Shown: positions 26,254 through 35,583, counted from the stretch's first letter. The stretch: DNA of 64,000 nt from Rhizobacter sp. OV335 (GCF_900142965.1 NZ_FRCQ01000024.1:1-64000), one strand, 5' to 3'. A program made the numbers and translations. Notes: generated by a model not told the origin, from the letters alone.

Positions 26254-26494
26254 CGTGGCCTGCTCGATGTGTTGTTCGCCGGCCAGCACGATAACAGTCG
26301 ACGCGTCCCAGACCGTCGGCAACAAGAACGCCCGGATTTCATGGAGGTTGTCGCTGCTGAACGCGACACGATTCATACGCACTACTCAGAGGGAAGACAC
26401 CGGCTTGGCGTTTGCAGACTCTATTGAGGCGTACCACGGGGTCGAGGGCATGGGGTTCACCGAGAGGAGTTCAGGGACCGGACCCATTCTCCCT

Positions 26495-28792
26495 TCAGAT
26501 CTCGGAACCCCCGAACGACACCCGCAACCCGATCCACCCGGCCCGCGGCGCTCCCGGCGCGACGAACTGCTCGTGCTTCCAGTCAGCGGGCGGCTGCACC
26601 GCGCCGTTCGCATCGAACGCGTTCGTGCCGAGCAGGCCGCCGGTCGAATACTTCCGATCGAACACGTTCGACACCTTGGCGAACAGCTCCCAGCCCGGCC
26701 GGAAGGTCCAGCCCGTGGTCAGGTCGAGCAACGCAAACCCGGCGGTGCTGCCGCTGCCGAAGAAGTCGACGCCATCGGCCTGGTGGGCATTGTTCTCGTT
26801 GCCCCGCACATACTGCTTCGATTGCGCGCGCAGTTGCGCCCCGATGCGCCAGCTCGGCGTGGCCTGCAGGTCCAGGCTGAGCTTCAGCGTGTGGCTCGGC
26901 AGGCCGGGCAGGCGGTTGCCCTTGCGCACCTCGATCTCGTCATCGCCGGTGCAGGCGGCGCTGGTCTCGGCGCTGCTGTTGGCTTCGGAGACCAGGCAGG
27001 CCGACGAGTCGAAGGTGGCCCGCAACCAGCTGTACGACAGTGCCCAGTTCAGAGCGCCAACCTGCTGCGAGAGGCCAAGCTCCACGCCCTGTCGCACGGT
27101 GCGCCCGACGTTGCTGAAATAGCCGGCCGACAGCCCGTTGCTGATGAACAGCAGGTCATCCCGATTGATGGTCCGGAAGACCGACGCATTCCAGCGCAGG
27201 CCCTGCCCCAGCTTGCCGCGCACGCCGGCCTCGAGCGTCTGCGACACCACCTGCTTCAACGGCGGGTCCGACTGCAATGCATTCGGCAGCACGCAGGCGT
27301 TGGCCGGGTCCGAGCAGCCGAGCTCGATCGGGCTCGGCGCACGGTTGCCCTGGCTCCAGCTGCCGTAGGCGGTGAAGCTGGGTGTCACCTGCCAGGTGGC
27401 GCCGATCGCCGGGTTGAACTTGCGGTAGCGGTCTTCGGCATCGAGCTTGGTCGGCAGGCCCAGCTCGGCCCGGCCGTCGTCGACCGTGCTGACGCGGGTG
27501 TCGTTGTAGCGGCCCGAGACGGTCAGCTGCAGGTTGGATCGCAGCGCGAACAGGTCGCTGAAGTAGACGCTGGTGGTGCGACTGCGGCCGGAGATCTTCG
27601 CGTTGATCTCGGCGTCTTCGGTCGGGATCACCGCGCGGCTCGCGTCCAGGTCGCCCTCGGCCTCGCTCTGCTCGAAGTGCGTGCGCGAGCGGTCCTGCGA
27701 CAGCCCAACCGTCAGGCGGTGCGGCTGGGCATTCCAGGTCGCCTGCACCGCCAGGCCTTCGCTGTCGGTGCTCGTGCGGGTGCGGTTCTCGACGCCGGCC
27801 TCCGCGACGGCCGGCGGGTCGTAGTCGTCGTTCAGGTCGCCGTTCAGCGTCGACGCGCGGTTGCGCCGCGCATACGCCGTGGCCGCCATCTCCCATTGCG
27901 GGGTCAGCTTGGCCGTGGTGTTGAAGGTGAGTAGCGTCGCCTCGTTGTCGGTGAGGTCCGGCCGCGTGTAGATCTGCTCGCGGCGCTGCGCCAGCATCGA
28001 TTCGGGCAGGCCGCCATTGCCGATCAGCTGGTTGTCGGCATGGCCCAGGCTCAGGTCCCACGAGAAGCTGCTGCTGCGCTGCCCGCCCTTGACGAACAGC
28101 TGCCGCACGCGCGACGGCGACTCGTCGCGCCAGCCGTCTTCGTTCAGCGCGCCGAAGGCCATGAAGAGGTGGCCGGTCTCGCCGAGCTTGCGGCCGTGCG
28201 TCAGCTCGGTGCTGATGCGGCCGAACGAGCCGCCCTCGACCTCGATCTCGGTGCCGGGGTGCGTGTCGCCGCTCTTGGTCTGCAGCGACAGCGCGCCGCC
28301 CAGCGTGTTCAGCCCGAACAGCGGGTTCGAGCCGGGCAGCAGCGTGATGTTGGCGAGTGCGGCACGCGGCAGCAGGTCCCAGTTGACGACGTCGCCGAAG
28401 GGCTCGTTGACGCGCACCCCGTCGAGGAACACCGACAGGCCCTGCGGCGTGCCGAGCAGCGGGCTGGCGGTGAAGCCGCGGTAGTTGACGTCCATCTGGT
28501 ACGGGTTGCCCTGCACCTCGTTGACATTGACGCTGGGCAGCTGCGTGCGCATGAACTCCGGCAGGTTCAGGCTCTGCAACTGGCGCAGCCGCCGGTCGGT
28601 GGCGGTCTGCACGTTGGACGGGATCTGGTCCTTGGGCACGCCGGTGCCGGGGACCGGGGTGGTCAGCACGATCTCGACCTCAGGCAGCACGACCGGTGCC
28701 GGCGCCTCGGCCGCCGGGACCGATTGGGCGTGGACGGCGGGCGCGAATGCGGCCAACGCCAACAACGAGGCGTTCGCGAGCGGGTGATGCAT
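26495..28792 (-). CDS. TonB-dependent receptor beside lanthanide/PQQ genes (LutH-like candidate)
   Basis: 765 residues from ATG 28792, which has GGAG 8 bases upstream. A signal peptide ends at VHAQS, the plug has LNLPEFMRTQLPSVNVNEVQGNPYQ, VNYRGFTASPLLGTPQGLSVFLDGV-type segments and LFGLNTLGGALSLQTKSG. The barrel ends RVSFGGSEI. Its position next to the Lut/Ped-type ABC operon and xoxF suggests uptake of a lanthanide chelate, as for LutH in Methylorubrum, but sequence alone does not prove the substrate. It is separated from the response regulator by 345 bases containing a REP pair, so likely has its own promoter. Confidence 0.87.
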   Translation of the reverse strand: MHHPLANASLLALAAFAPAVHAQSVPAAEAPAPVVLPEVEIVLTTPVPGTGVPKDQIPSNVQTATDRRLRQLQSLNLPEFMRTQLPSVNVNEVQGNPYQMDVNYRGFTASPLLGTPQGLSVFLDGVRVNEPFGDVVNWDLLPRAALANITLLPGSNPLFGLNTLGGALSLQTKSGDTHPGTEIEVEGGSFGRISTELTHGRKLGETGHLFMAFGALNEDGWRDESPSRVRQLFVKGGQRSSSFSWDLSLGHADNQLIGNGGLPESMLAQRREQIYTRPDLTDNEATLLTFNTTAKLTPQWEMAATAYARRNRASTLNGDLNDDYDPPAVAEAGVENRTRTSTDSEGLAVQATWNAQPHRLTVGLSQDRSRTHFEQSEAEGDLDASRAVIPTEDAEINAKISGRSRTTSVYFSDLFALRSNLQLTVSGRYNDTRVSTVDDGRAELGLPTKLDAEDRYRKFNPAIGATWQVTPSFTAYGSWSQGNRAPSPIELGCSDPANACVLPNALQSDPPLKQVVSQTLEAGVRGKLGQGLRWNASVFRTINRDDLLFISNGLSAGYFSNVGRTVRQGVELGLSQQVGALNWALSYSWLRATFDSSACLVSEANSSAETSAACTGDDEIEVRKGNRLPGLPSHTLKLSLDLQATPSWRIGAQLRAQSKQYVRGNENNAHQADGVDFFGSGSTAGFALLDLTTGWTFRPGWELFAKVSNVFDRKYSTGGLLGTNAFDANGAVQPPADWKHEQFVAPGAPRAGWIGLRVSFGGSEI

Positions 28793-28948
28793 GTCAAGTC
28801 TCCGGTGGTTTTTCCTTGTCTCGGAGTTGCGGGAGTCGTCTGGGTGGTGGTGGTGCCACGCTAACAAGCGGGCTGTGCAGGGCACAGGGAAATTTTCCCG
28901 GCGGCGCTGCTCGTTAACACCAGGGGGCCGGCAGTTGCAAGGAAGCTC

Positions 28949-29046
28949 CGTTCGCCCTGAGCTTGTCGAAGGCCACGCGCGCGTCGGGCGCAACCCTTCG
29001 ACGGACGGGCCCTCGACAAGCTCGGTCCCTGCTCAGGGCGAACGGG
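28949..29046. repeat. REP-type inverted repeat pair
   Basis: CGTTCGCCCTGAGCTTGTCG (from 28949) and its inverted partner (to 29046, CTCAGGGCGAACGGG) flank a GC-rich core with further partial copies. It occupies the 345-base gap between the response regulator and the TonB receptor. The same sequence family recurs at 34733, 46421, 46613, 51965 and 60207. The rest of this gap (28793-28948, 29047-29137) shows only a GGGAAATTTTCCC palindrome near 28888. Confidence 0.85.
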
Positions 29047-29137
29047 AGTGTTGTTTCTCGGGGGTATCGAATGAAGCCGCCAAGCCGTCGCCCGATTCCG
29101 TCTTCGCGAGCAGATGCGCGAAGACCGCAGGCTCGCC

Positions 29138-29779
29138 TCAAGCCCCAGCCGTGCTGATCACCTGATGCCGGATCGCCAGGTGCACCAGCGCCGCCGAGGT
29201 GGCCACGCCGAGCTTGTCCTTGATCGCCGTCTGCAGGTTGGCAACCGTCTTCGGGCTGAGCTTCAGCGCCTCGGCACAGGCGCCGGCCGAGTGGCCTTGC
29301 GCGAGCAGCCGGAACACTTCGAACTCGCGCGCGCTCAGCTCGGCGAGCCGGTCGGCTTCGTCGTGCGGGTCGCGTTCGAGCAGCGTGGGCGACAGCTCGC
29401 GCCCCAGATAGCGGCGTCCGGCGTGCAGCTCGCGCACCGCATCGACCAGGCACTCGGGCGGGCTCGCCTTGGTCAGGAACCCTCGCGCGCCGGCCTGTAA
29501 CGCGCGCCGCACCAGCACCGGCGCGTCGTGCATGCTGAACACCAGCAGCCGCGCCTGCGCGTCGCGCAGCAGCACGCGGCGCAGCAGCTCCAGGCCGCCG
29601 CCCGCGGGCATCGCGAGGTCGGTGACCAGCACGTCGGGCCGGTGCGCGATGAAGGCCGCATACGCCGCGTCGGCATCGCCGGCTTCGGCGATCACCTCGA
29701 TGTCGCCCGCCTGGTCGAGCAGGCGCAGGTAGCCGCTGCGCACCACCGGGTGGTCGTCGGCCAGCAGCACGCGGATCAC
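29138..29779 (-). CDS. LuxR/NarL-type response regulator
   Basis: 213 residues from GTG 29779, giving IRVLLADDHPVVRSGYLRLL at the N terminus. Receiver domain has acidic pair DD (6-7), phosphoacceptor Asp in VLVTDLAMPAGGG (near 55) and Lys in GFLTKASPP (near 104). The C-terminal LuxR helix-turn-helix is LSAREFEVFRLLAQGHSAGA and LSPKTVANLQTAIKDKLG. The start overlaps the kinase stop by 4 bases. Likely DNA-binding output for the xox/lut-type region; related in type to regulators of PQQ alcohol dehydrogenases. Confidence 0.93.
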   Translation of the reverse strand: MIRVLLADDHPVVRSGYLRLLDQAGDIEVIAEAGDADAAYAAFIAHRPDVLVTDLAMPAGGGLELLRRVLLRDAQARLLVFSMHDAPVLVRRALQAGARGFLTKASPPECLVDAVRELHAGRRYLGRELSPTLLERDPHDEADRLAELSAREFEVFRLLAQGHSAGACAEALKLSPKTVANLQTAIKDKLGVATSAALVHLAIRHQVISTAGA

Positions 29780-30750
29780 GCGAGCTCCCGGTGCGGCAGC
29801 GCGGCGTCGGCTGCGGCCGTCGCGGGCATCGGCACGCGCAGCACCAGCTGCACGCCGGCGCCGGGCGACGCGCGCACGTCCAGCTCGCCGCCGAGTGCCG
29901 CGGCCCGCTCGGTCGCACCCAGCAGGCCGAGGCCACGCGTCGCCGCGGCCAGGTCCATGCCGCGACCGTCGTCCTCGACGCTCAGCTGCAGCTCGCCCTG
30001 CGCGCTGCGGCCCAGCTTCACATGCACCGCGCTGGCCTGCGCATGGCGCATCACGTTGGTCAGCGCCTCCTGCGTCACGCGGTACAGCGCGATGTCGATC
30101 GCGTCGCCGAAGCCCTGCGCAAAGGCCTCGTGGTGAAAGATGCAGGGCACGCCGCTGCGCTCCTCCCACGACTCGCACAGCTCCTGCAGCGCCGCCTCCA
30201 GCCCCAGCTCGTCGAGGTTGGCCGGCCGCAGCCGGCGCAGCATGCCGCGCACCGCCTGGTACAGCTGCTGCGCCGCGCGATCAGCGCGCTCCACGGCGGC
30301 CAGCGTGGCGCTGCGATCGGCCGCGCCGCACAGGCGAACGAAGGCTGTCTCGGCACGCACCGCGGCGCAGCCCTGGCCCAGCTCGTCGTGCAGCTCGCGC
30401 GCCAGGGCCAGTCGCTCGCTCTCCTGCAGCGCGATCAGCTGGCGCGCCAGCTCGCGGTTGTGCGTCAGCAGCTCGCGCGCCTGCGCCTCGGCCTGCTCGC
30501 GCAGCGCGAGCTGCGCGCGGGCGTCCTGCGCGCGCCGCAACGCGTACCAGGCCAGGCCGCCGGCCAGCACCGTCAGGCTGAACGGCAACTCATCGGCCTG
30601 CCAGTGCTCGTGCGGCAGGGCCCAGCGCTGCACGAGTTCGCTCAGTTCGAAGAACGACGCCAGGCCGTAGCTCGCCAGCGTCGCGAGCACGACGATGGCG
30701 ATGTCGCCCAGCAAGCGGAGGCGCCGCGCGCGCCGTTCAGCTGCCGCCAC
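29776..30750 (-). CDS. Membrane sensor histidine kinase (HisKA_3/NarX type)
   Basis: 324 residues from GTG 30750. Two membrane helices (GDIAIVVLATLASYGLASFF near 15-34 and LTVLAGGLAWYAL near 57-70) leave a short periplasmic loop, then a coiled coil (AQLALREQAEAQARELL). The H-box is ARELHDELGQG with the phosphorylated His, and the ATPase has ALTNVMRHAQA, DDGRGMD and GLGLLGATER. Overlaps the BUG receptor gene by 14 bases and the regulator by 4. The tiny sensor loop suggests it reads a partner protein or the membrane. Confidence 0.92.
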   Translation of the reverse strand: MAAAERRARRLRLLGDIAIVVLATLASYGLASFFELSELVQRWALPHEHWQADELPFSLTVLAGGLAWYALRRAQDARAQLALREQAEAQARELLTHNRELARQLIALQESERLALARELHDELGQGCAAVRAETAFVRLCGAADRSATLAAVERADRAAQQLYQAVRGMLRRLRPANLDELGLEAALQELCESWEERSGVPCIFHHEAFAQGFGDAIDIALYRVTQEALTNVMRHAQASAVHVKLGRSAQGELQLSVEDDGRGMDLAAATRGLGLLGATERAAALGGELDVRASPGAGVQLVLRVPMPATAAADAALPHRELA

Positions 30751-31705
30751 GAGACAGGCCCATGCGTTCGACGATGAGCCCCTCCTTGATGAACTGCTGG
30801 CGACAGACCTCGGCGTAGTCGGCCGTGCCGAGGTAGTCGATCTCCTGGTCATACTTGGCCAGCTCCTGCGCGAACAGCGGGTCGAACATCGCGGCCTTGA
30901 ACGCGTCGTGCAGCACCTTGACCACGTCGGCGGGCAGCCCACGCGGCCCACCCAGGCCGTAAGGCGACATCGCAACGATGTCGAAGCCCAACTCGCGCAA
31001 GGTCGGCACCTGCGGCCAGCGCTTCGACCGCTGCGCGGCAAAGGTGGCCAGCAATCGCAGCCGGCCCGAATCGACGAAGGGCCCGAAGCCGGTGGAGTTG
31101 ACGCCGACCATCACCTGCCCCGAGTCGACCGCGATCATCTGCTCCGAGGTGCCCTTGTACGGCACGTGGATGTACTTCAGGCCGCGCGCGGTGAACAGCT
31201 CTTCGAGCACCACGTGCGGCGTGGTGCCGACACCATTGGTCGCGATCGTCAGGCGGCCGGGGTTCTTGCGCGCGTACGCGAACAGGTCGTCGAGCTTGCG
31301 CAGCTTGCTGCTCGCGCTGACCAGCACGCCGAAGGTCACGCCGGAGACCTGGATGATCGGCGTCACGTCGCGGATCGGATCCCACAGCACCTTCTGCGTG
31401 TGCACCGCGCGGAAGATCGGCTGTGGCAGCTGCGCGATCGTGTAGCCGTCGGGCTCGGCCTGCTGCAGCACCGGCATCGCCAGCGTGCCGCCGGCACCGC
31501 CGCGGTTCTCGGTGACGACCGGCTGGCCGAGGTGGTGCGACGCCAGCTCGGCCAGCAGGCGCAATGAGATGTCGGTCGCGCCACCGGCCGGCCACGGGAT
31601 CCACATCACGATGGCGCGCGACGGGTACGGCGTCTGCGCGCGCGCCAGCGGCCAGGCGCCGAGCGCCGCGGCAGCGCCGACAAATCCGCGGCGGGTGACG
31701 GTCAT
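30737..31705 (-). CDS. BUG/TctC-type periplasmic solute receptor, Tat-exported
   Basis: 322 residues. Twin-arginine signal TRRGFVGAAAALGAWPLARAQ-type (Arg5-Arg6). The mature BUG fold is shown by YPSRAIVMWIPWPAGGATDI, ENRGGAGG, VPYKGTSEQMIAV and QVPTLRELG. BUG proteins bind small carboxylates or similar and normally serve TctAB transporters; none is present here. It sits between an ABC permease (4-base overlap) and a histidine kinase (14-base overlap), so a sensing role for a methanol- or metal-related ligand is possible (inference). Confidence 0.9.
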   Translation of the reverse strand: MTVTRRGFVGAAAALGAWPLARAQTPYPSRAIVMWIPWPAGGATDISLRLLAELASHHLGQPVVTENRGGAGGTLAMPVLQQAEPDGYTIAQLPQPIFRAVHTQKVLWDPIRDVTPIIQVSGVTFGVLVSASSKLRKLDDLFAYARKNPGRLTIATNGVGTTPHVVLEELFTARGLKYIHVPYKGTSEQMIAVDSGQVMVGVNSTGFGPFVDSGRLRLLATFAAQRSKRWPQVPTLRELGFDIVAMSPYGLGGPRGLPADVVKVLHDAFKAAMFDPLFAQELAKYDQEIDYLGTADYAEVCRQQFIKEGLIVERMGLSRGGS

Positions 31706-32595
31706 GCCGGGCCGCCTCCACGCTTCGCCAGGCCACCGAAACCACGCTGCGGGTCGTAGCCCCAACACGCCACGACGAAGAACACCACCAGGCAACCCAG
31801 CACCACCCACGGCGCGATCCCCGGGTCCTTGCCATACAACGCAAAGCGGATCCACTCCACCGCATGCGTGAACGGGTTGAAGCGCGCCGCCTGGTACACC
31901 CACTCGGCGCCCGACTCCTGCAGCTTCCACAGCGGGTAGAGCGCGGTCGACAGGAAGTACATCGGGAAGATCACGAAATTCATCGTGCCGGCGAAGTTCT
32001 CCAGCTGCTTGATGTGTACCGACAGCAGCAGCCCCAGCGCCCCCAGCATCAGCGCGCCGCACACCAGCGCGAGCAGCGCGTGCAGCCCCGCCCACGAGAA
32101 CAGCGGCAGCTCGGTGCCCAGCAGCATCGCCACCACCACGAAGGCCAGCGCCTGCAGCACCGAGAGCAGCGCGGTCGCGCACAGCTTGCTGAACAGCAGC
32201 CACGAACGCGGCAGCGGCGCCGTCAGCAACAGCCGCATCAGCCCCATCTCGCGGTCGTAGACCATCGCCAGCGACGACTGCATGCCGTTGAACAGCAGCA
32301 CCATGCCGACCAGGCCCGGCGCGATGTAGACGTCGTAGGGGATGTAGGTGTCGTAGGGCTCGACGATGGCGACGCCGAACACGTTGCGAAAGCCCGCCGC
32401 GAACACCGCCAGCCACAGCAGCGGGCGCACCAGCGCCGAGACCAGCCGCCCGGTCTGCTGCGAGAACTTGAACAGCTCGCGCATCACGATGGCCTGCAGC
32501 GCCTGCAGCGCATGCGTGATGCCGTGCCGCCCTTCGGCCTCGACGGCCGCAGCCGCGGCGGGCGGGGTCACGGGTTTCACCGCGTCGCTTTGCAT
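31702..32595 (-). CDS. ABC-2 type permease of PQQ/lanthanide-associated transporter
   Basis: 297 residues, six predicted helices, ABC-2 export-type fold (EIAP-like region VYDREMGLMRLLLTAPLPRSWLLFSK near 120-145). It resembles the PedC/LutF-type permease found with PQQ alcohol dehydrogenases. The start is supported by GGAG 7 bases upstream. A REP-free, His/Ala-rich N-terminal tail of about 25 residues precedes the first helix. Overlaps the binding-protein gene by 19 bases and the BUG gene by 4. Confidence 0.9.
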   Translation of the reverse strand: MQSDAVKPVTPPAAAAAVEAEGRHGITHALQALQAIVMRELFKFSQQTGRLVSALVRPLLWLAVFAAGFRNVFGVAIVEPYDTYIPYDVYIAPGLVGMVLLFNGMQSSLAMVYDREMGLMRLLLTAPLPRSWLLFSKLCATALLSVLQALAFVVVAMLLGTELPLFSWAGLHALLALVCGALMLGALGLLLSVHIKQLENFAGTMNFVIFPMYFLSTALYPLWKLQESGAEWVYQAARFNPFTHAVEWIRFALYGKDPGIAPWVVLGCLVVFFVVACWGYDPQRGFGGLAKRGGGPA

Positions 32596-33767
32596 AGTTT
32601 CTCCGGGGCATCGGCGCCCAAGGTGTCGAGGACATCGGTGGGATGCAGCAAGCCCTCGATCGGCGCCTGCGCGATCACGCCCTGCCCGTCGGTCAGCAGC
32701 ATCGATTGCCGCAGCTGCCCGTCCCACGGACGGAAGCTCAGGCTGCCGCCTTTCGAGCCGTCGACCGGCGTCGCGGCCAGCGCCTTCGCCCACGCGGCGT
32801 TCGGCCCCTTCGGCTCGGCCGCGGCGATCGCGATCAAGGCCTTGCCACCCATCCACGCCGCCCAGTCGTGGTCGGTCATCGGGCGCTTCGCGGCCTTGGC
32901 GAACCGGCGTGACACCTGCGGCGCGCCATAGCGCTCGAACTGCGCATGCCAGGCCAGCGCCACCAGCCCGGCATCGCCGACCACCGGCCGCGGCAGCACG
33001 GTGCGGTAGGGCAGGCTGCGCGCGAACTCGCCGTCGCTGTCGACCACCCACACCGCGTCGTACGCAGCGCCGGAGGTCAGCAGCAGCGGGTTCGCGAGAT
33101 CGCGCTCGCGCGGGTCGGCCGACAGCTTGTAGGGCTTGCTGGCGACCAGCTGCAGGCCGTAGCGCTTGATCGAAGCCTGCGCGGTGGCCGCGCGAACGGC
33201 GTCCTGCGGGCCACTGCCGACCAGCAGCAGCAGCTTGCTCCACTTGCGCGACACCAGCGTCTGCGCGAGCGCGTCGGCGCGCATGCGCTCGCTCGGGATC
33301 AGGTGGAACAGGCGGGCGCGGCAGTCCTGCTGGCGCAGCCGGTCGGCGCTGTCGCCGAGGTTCAGCACCGGCAGCTTCACCGCATCGGCCGCCGCCAGCG
33401 TGGCGTCGCTGCCGAGGTCGGTGAGCACGACGGCAGCGCCGGCCTTCTCGGCCGCCTGCGCGGCAGCGCGTGCGGCCTCCGCCGTGGCAGCGGTCACGAC
33501 GCTCAGGGCCACCGCCGCACCGGCGGCTTCGAGTTCGAACCTGCCTTCATCGAGCGCCACCTGCAGGCCGTCGGTCGCCGGACCGCCGGTGTGGCCGAGG
33601 TAGCCGCGCTCCAGCCGCGTGCGTTCCAGGCGCGCATCGCCGGCCGGCACGATCAGCGTGGCCTTCAGCGTGGCCGCGGCGGCCGAGGTGGCGGTCGCAG
33701 CGAAGGCAGCGCAGCACATCAGCATCACCGTCCCACTCACCCGGCGGCCTGCGGCACCGTGCGTCAT
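32577..33767 (-). CDS. ABC transporter substrate-binding protein, PQQ-alcohol-dehydrogenase type
   Basis: 396 residues. Signal peptide ([20 protein letters not shown] then Ala-rich, cut near ATSAAAA), then a branched-chain amino-acid receptor-like fold: GGPATDGLQVALDEG, LTDLGSDATLAAADA, VLNLGDSADRLRQQDC, LLLLVGSGPQD. This matches the receptor family tied to PQQ-dependent alcohol dehydrogenase clusters (LutA/PedB-like). Start overlaps the beta-propeller stop by 4 bases. Ligand not shown by sequence; lanthanide-related uptake is inferred from context. Confidence 0.88.
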   Translation of the reverse strand: MTHGAAGRRVSGTVMLMCCAAFAATATSAAAATLKATLIVPAGDARLERTRLERGYLGHTGGPATDGLQVALDEGRFELEAAGAAVALSVVTAATAEAARAAAQAAEKAGAAVVLTDLGSDATLAAADAVKLPVLNLGDSADRLRQQDCRARLFHLIPSERMRADALAQTLVSRKWSKLLLLVGSGPQDAVRAATAQASIKRYGLQLVASKPYKLSADPRERDLANPLLLTSGAAYDAVWVVDSDGEFARSLPYRTVLPRPVVGDAGLVALAWHAQFERYGAPQVSRRFAKAAKRPMTDHDWAAWMGGKALIAIAAAEPKGPNAAWAKALAATPVDGSKGGSLSFRPWDGQLRQSMLLTDGQGVIAQAPIEGLLHPTDVLDTLGADAPEKLCKATR

Positions 33768-34843
33768 TCGAGGATCGCCACGCCGTAGGGCACGCGGCCG
33801 ACCGGGATGCTCTTGATCGCCTTGGCACCCGCCACGTCGACCACCGTCACGTCGTCGCTCAACCCGTTGACGACGAACAGCCGCGCCTCGGCCTTGTCGA
33901 GCGCGACGTTCCAGGCCCGCTTGCCCACCAGCACCAGGTTCGTGGTCTTGCGGCTGGCCACGTCGATGAAGGCCACGTGGTTGGCCTTGCCGAGCGCGAC
34001 GAAGGCCCGCTTGCCGTCGCGCGACATCTGGATGCCGACCGGCGTGATGTCGGTCGCGCGCGCGCCCTTCACTTCGAGCTTGATGGTGTCGGTGACGGCA
34101 TGGGTGGCCGTCGCGATGATGCTGATGCTGGCGCCGAGCTCGTTGGTCACCCACAGCTCCTTGCCGTCGGGCGTCAGCGCCATGCGGCGCGGCCGCTTGC
34201 CGACCTTCACATTGCTGGTGATCTTCGCGGTGGCCACATCGATCACGTGGATCAGGCTCGCGACCTCGGAGGTGATGTACAGCGTCTTGCCGTCGGCGCT
34301 GACCTTCACGCCCTCGGGCTCCTGCCCGACCTTGATCGACTGCAGCGTCTTGCCGCTCGCGGCGTCGATGAAGCTGGCCTCGGCGGCATCCTCGTTCGAC
34401 ACGTAGATGGTCTTGCCGTCGGGCGACAGGTCGAAGGCCTCCGGCTCGTCGCCGAGCGGCACGCGGCGCAGCGACTTGCCGGTGGCCGGGTCGATCACGT
34501 CGGCCGCGTTCGCATCGGTGCAGGCCACCATGATCTTGCGGTCGGGCGTGACCTGGATGTGCCGACCGCGCTTGCAGGTGGGCACGGTGCCCTTCACCGT
34601 CAGCGTCGCGAGGTCGATCATCGTCAACGCATCGTCCTTCTCGCTCGACACGTAGGCGGTGCCCTGCGCCGATGCGGCGGTGCAGCAGGCGGCGAGCGCC
34701 CATGCAGCGCCCAGTCGTCGGCAAAGAAATCCCGTTCGCCCTGAGCTTGTCGAAGGGTGGGACTGAGCTTGTCCTTCGACAAGCTCAGGATGATCGGGCC
34801 CTTCGACAGGCTCAGGGTGAACGGCGGGGGCGAGTGAGTTCAT
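33764..34843 (-). CDS. PQQ-associated YVTN beta-propeller protein with REP-derived N terminus
   Basis: 359 residues if started at ATG 34843, one base overlapping the ATPase stop. Residues ~9-37 (PEPVEG, PELVEG, STSSGRT motifs) are a translated REP element inserted before the real signal core ([19 protein letters not shown]). The mature part has about seven propeller blades with repeats such as [13 protein letters not shown]-type units. It belongs to the PQQ-catabolism-associated beta-propeller family (LutD-like context). No in-frame ATG, GTG or TTG was seen between the REP and the signal core, so the long start seems to be used. Confidence 0.87.
   Translation of the reverse strand: MNSLAPAVHPEPVEGPDHPELVEGQAQSHPSTSSGRTGFLCRRLGAAWALAACCTAASAQGTAYVSSEKDDALTMIDLATLTVKGTVPTCKRGRHIQVTPDRKIMVACTDANAADVIDPATGKSLRRVPLGDEPEAFDLSPDGKTIYVSNEDAAEASFIDAASGKTLQSIKVGQEPEGVKVSADGKTLYITSEVASLIHVIDVATAKITSNVKVGKRPRRMALTPDGKELWVTNELGASISIIATATHAVTDTIKLEVKGARATDITPVGIQMSRDGKRAFVALGKANHVAFIDVASRKTTNLVLVGKRAWNVALDKAEARLFVVNGLSDDVTVVDVAGAKAIKSIPVGRVPYGVAILE
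34733..34825. repeat. REP element inside the 5' end of the beta-propeller gene
   Basis: CGTTCGCCCTGAGCTTGTCG (34733) with inverted partners CTTCGACAAGCTCAGG and CTTCGACAGGCTCAGGGTGA ending at 34825. It is translated as part of the propeller gene's N terminus, 18 bases from the start codon. Confidence 0.88.
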
Positions 34844-35583
34844 CAGGCAGTGCGGGCGATGAACCCCGCCTCCAGCGTCGATTCGCCGAGCGCCTGCGTG
34901 ACCTCGGCCGGCGAGCCGTCGGCCAGCAGCGCGCCCTGGTGCAGCACCAGCACGCGGTCGGCGGCCATCGCCTCCTCGACCCAGTGGGTGGCCCACAGCA
35001 CGCACACGCCGCGCTCGCGCACGTCGCTGCGCAGGGCAGCCAGCAGGTCTTGGCGCGATTTCGGATCCAGCCCGACGGTGGCCTCGTCCATCAGCATCAC
35101 CGCCGGGTGGTGCAGGCCGGCGCGCACCAGCTCGACCTTGCGGCGGTTGCCGCCCGACAGCTCGCGCACCTTGCGGTCGAGCTCGCCGCCCAGGCCCAGC
35201 CGCTCGCAGCCGGCGGCTATGCGCGCGCGCGCCAGGCGGCGCGGCAGGCCGTGCAGGTCGGCCTGGAACAGCAGGTTGCGGCGGATGCTCAGGTCGAGGT
35301 CGAGCGAGACCTGCTGGAACACCACGCCGATCTGGCGCAGCGCCGATGCGGCCGCGCGCCGCAGCGAATGCCCCGCCACCTCGACCTCGCCCTCGTCGGC
35401 GGCGAACAGCCCGGTCAGCAACTGGAACAAGGTGGACTTGCCGGCGCCGTTGGGGCCGAGCAGCGCGACGAACTGGCCCGCGGCCACCTGCAGCGACAGC
35501 GACCGCAGCGCCGCGCGCTCGCCATAGCGCTTGGTCAGTCCGGTGGTCCGCAGCATCGTCGAAGGGGGCATGGCGAAGCTCAT
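34843..35583 (-). CDS. ABC transporter ATP-binding protein (PQQ/lanthanide cluster)
   Basis: 246 residues from ATG 35583; ATGs at 35571 and 35556 are possible as none has a clear ribosome site. Walker [11 protein letters not shown]-loop VVFQQ, signature [14 protein letters not shown], Walker B VMLMDEAT and H-loop ATHW are complete. The domain is of the export/ABC-2 class, matching the permease two genes down. First gene of the seven-gene overlapping operon, divergent from xoxF. LutE/PedA-like by context. Confidence 0.92.
   Translation of the reverse strand: MSFAMPPSTMLRTTGLTKRYGERAALRSLSLQVAAGQFVALLGPNGAGKSTLFQLLTGLFAADEGEVEVAGHSLRRAAASALRQIGVVFQQVSLDLDLSIRRNLLFQADLHGLPRRLARARIAAGCERLGLGGELDRKVRELSGGNRRKVELVRAGLHHPAVMLMDEATVGLDPKSRQDLLAALRSDVRERGVCVLWATHWVEEAMAADRVLVLHQGALLADGSPAEVTQALGESTLEAGFIARTA

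Noticed and set aside
26254-26494. Possible small RNA or gene in the 241-base gap before the TonB receptor 3' end
   Set aside because: No coding frame with a start site, no conserved RNA motif and no hairpin with T-tract was recognised.
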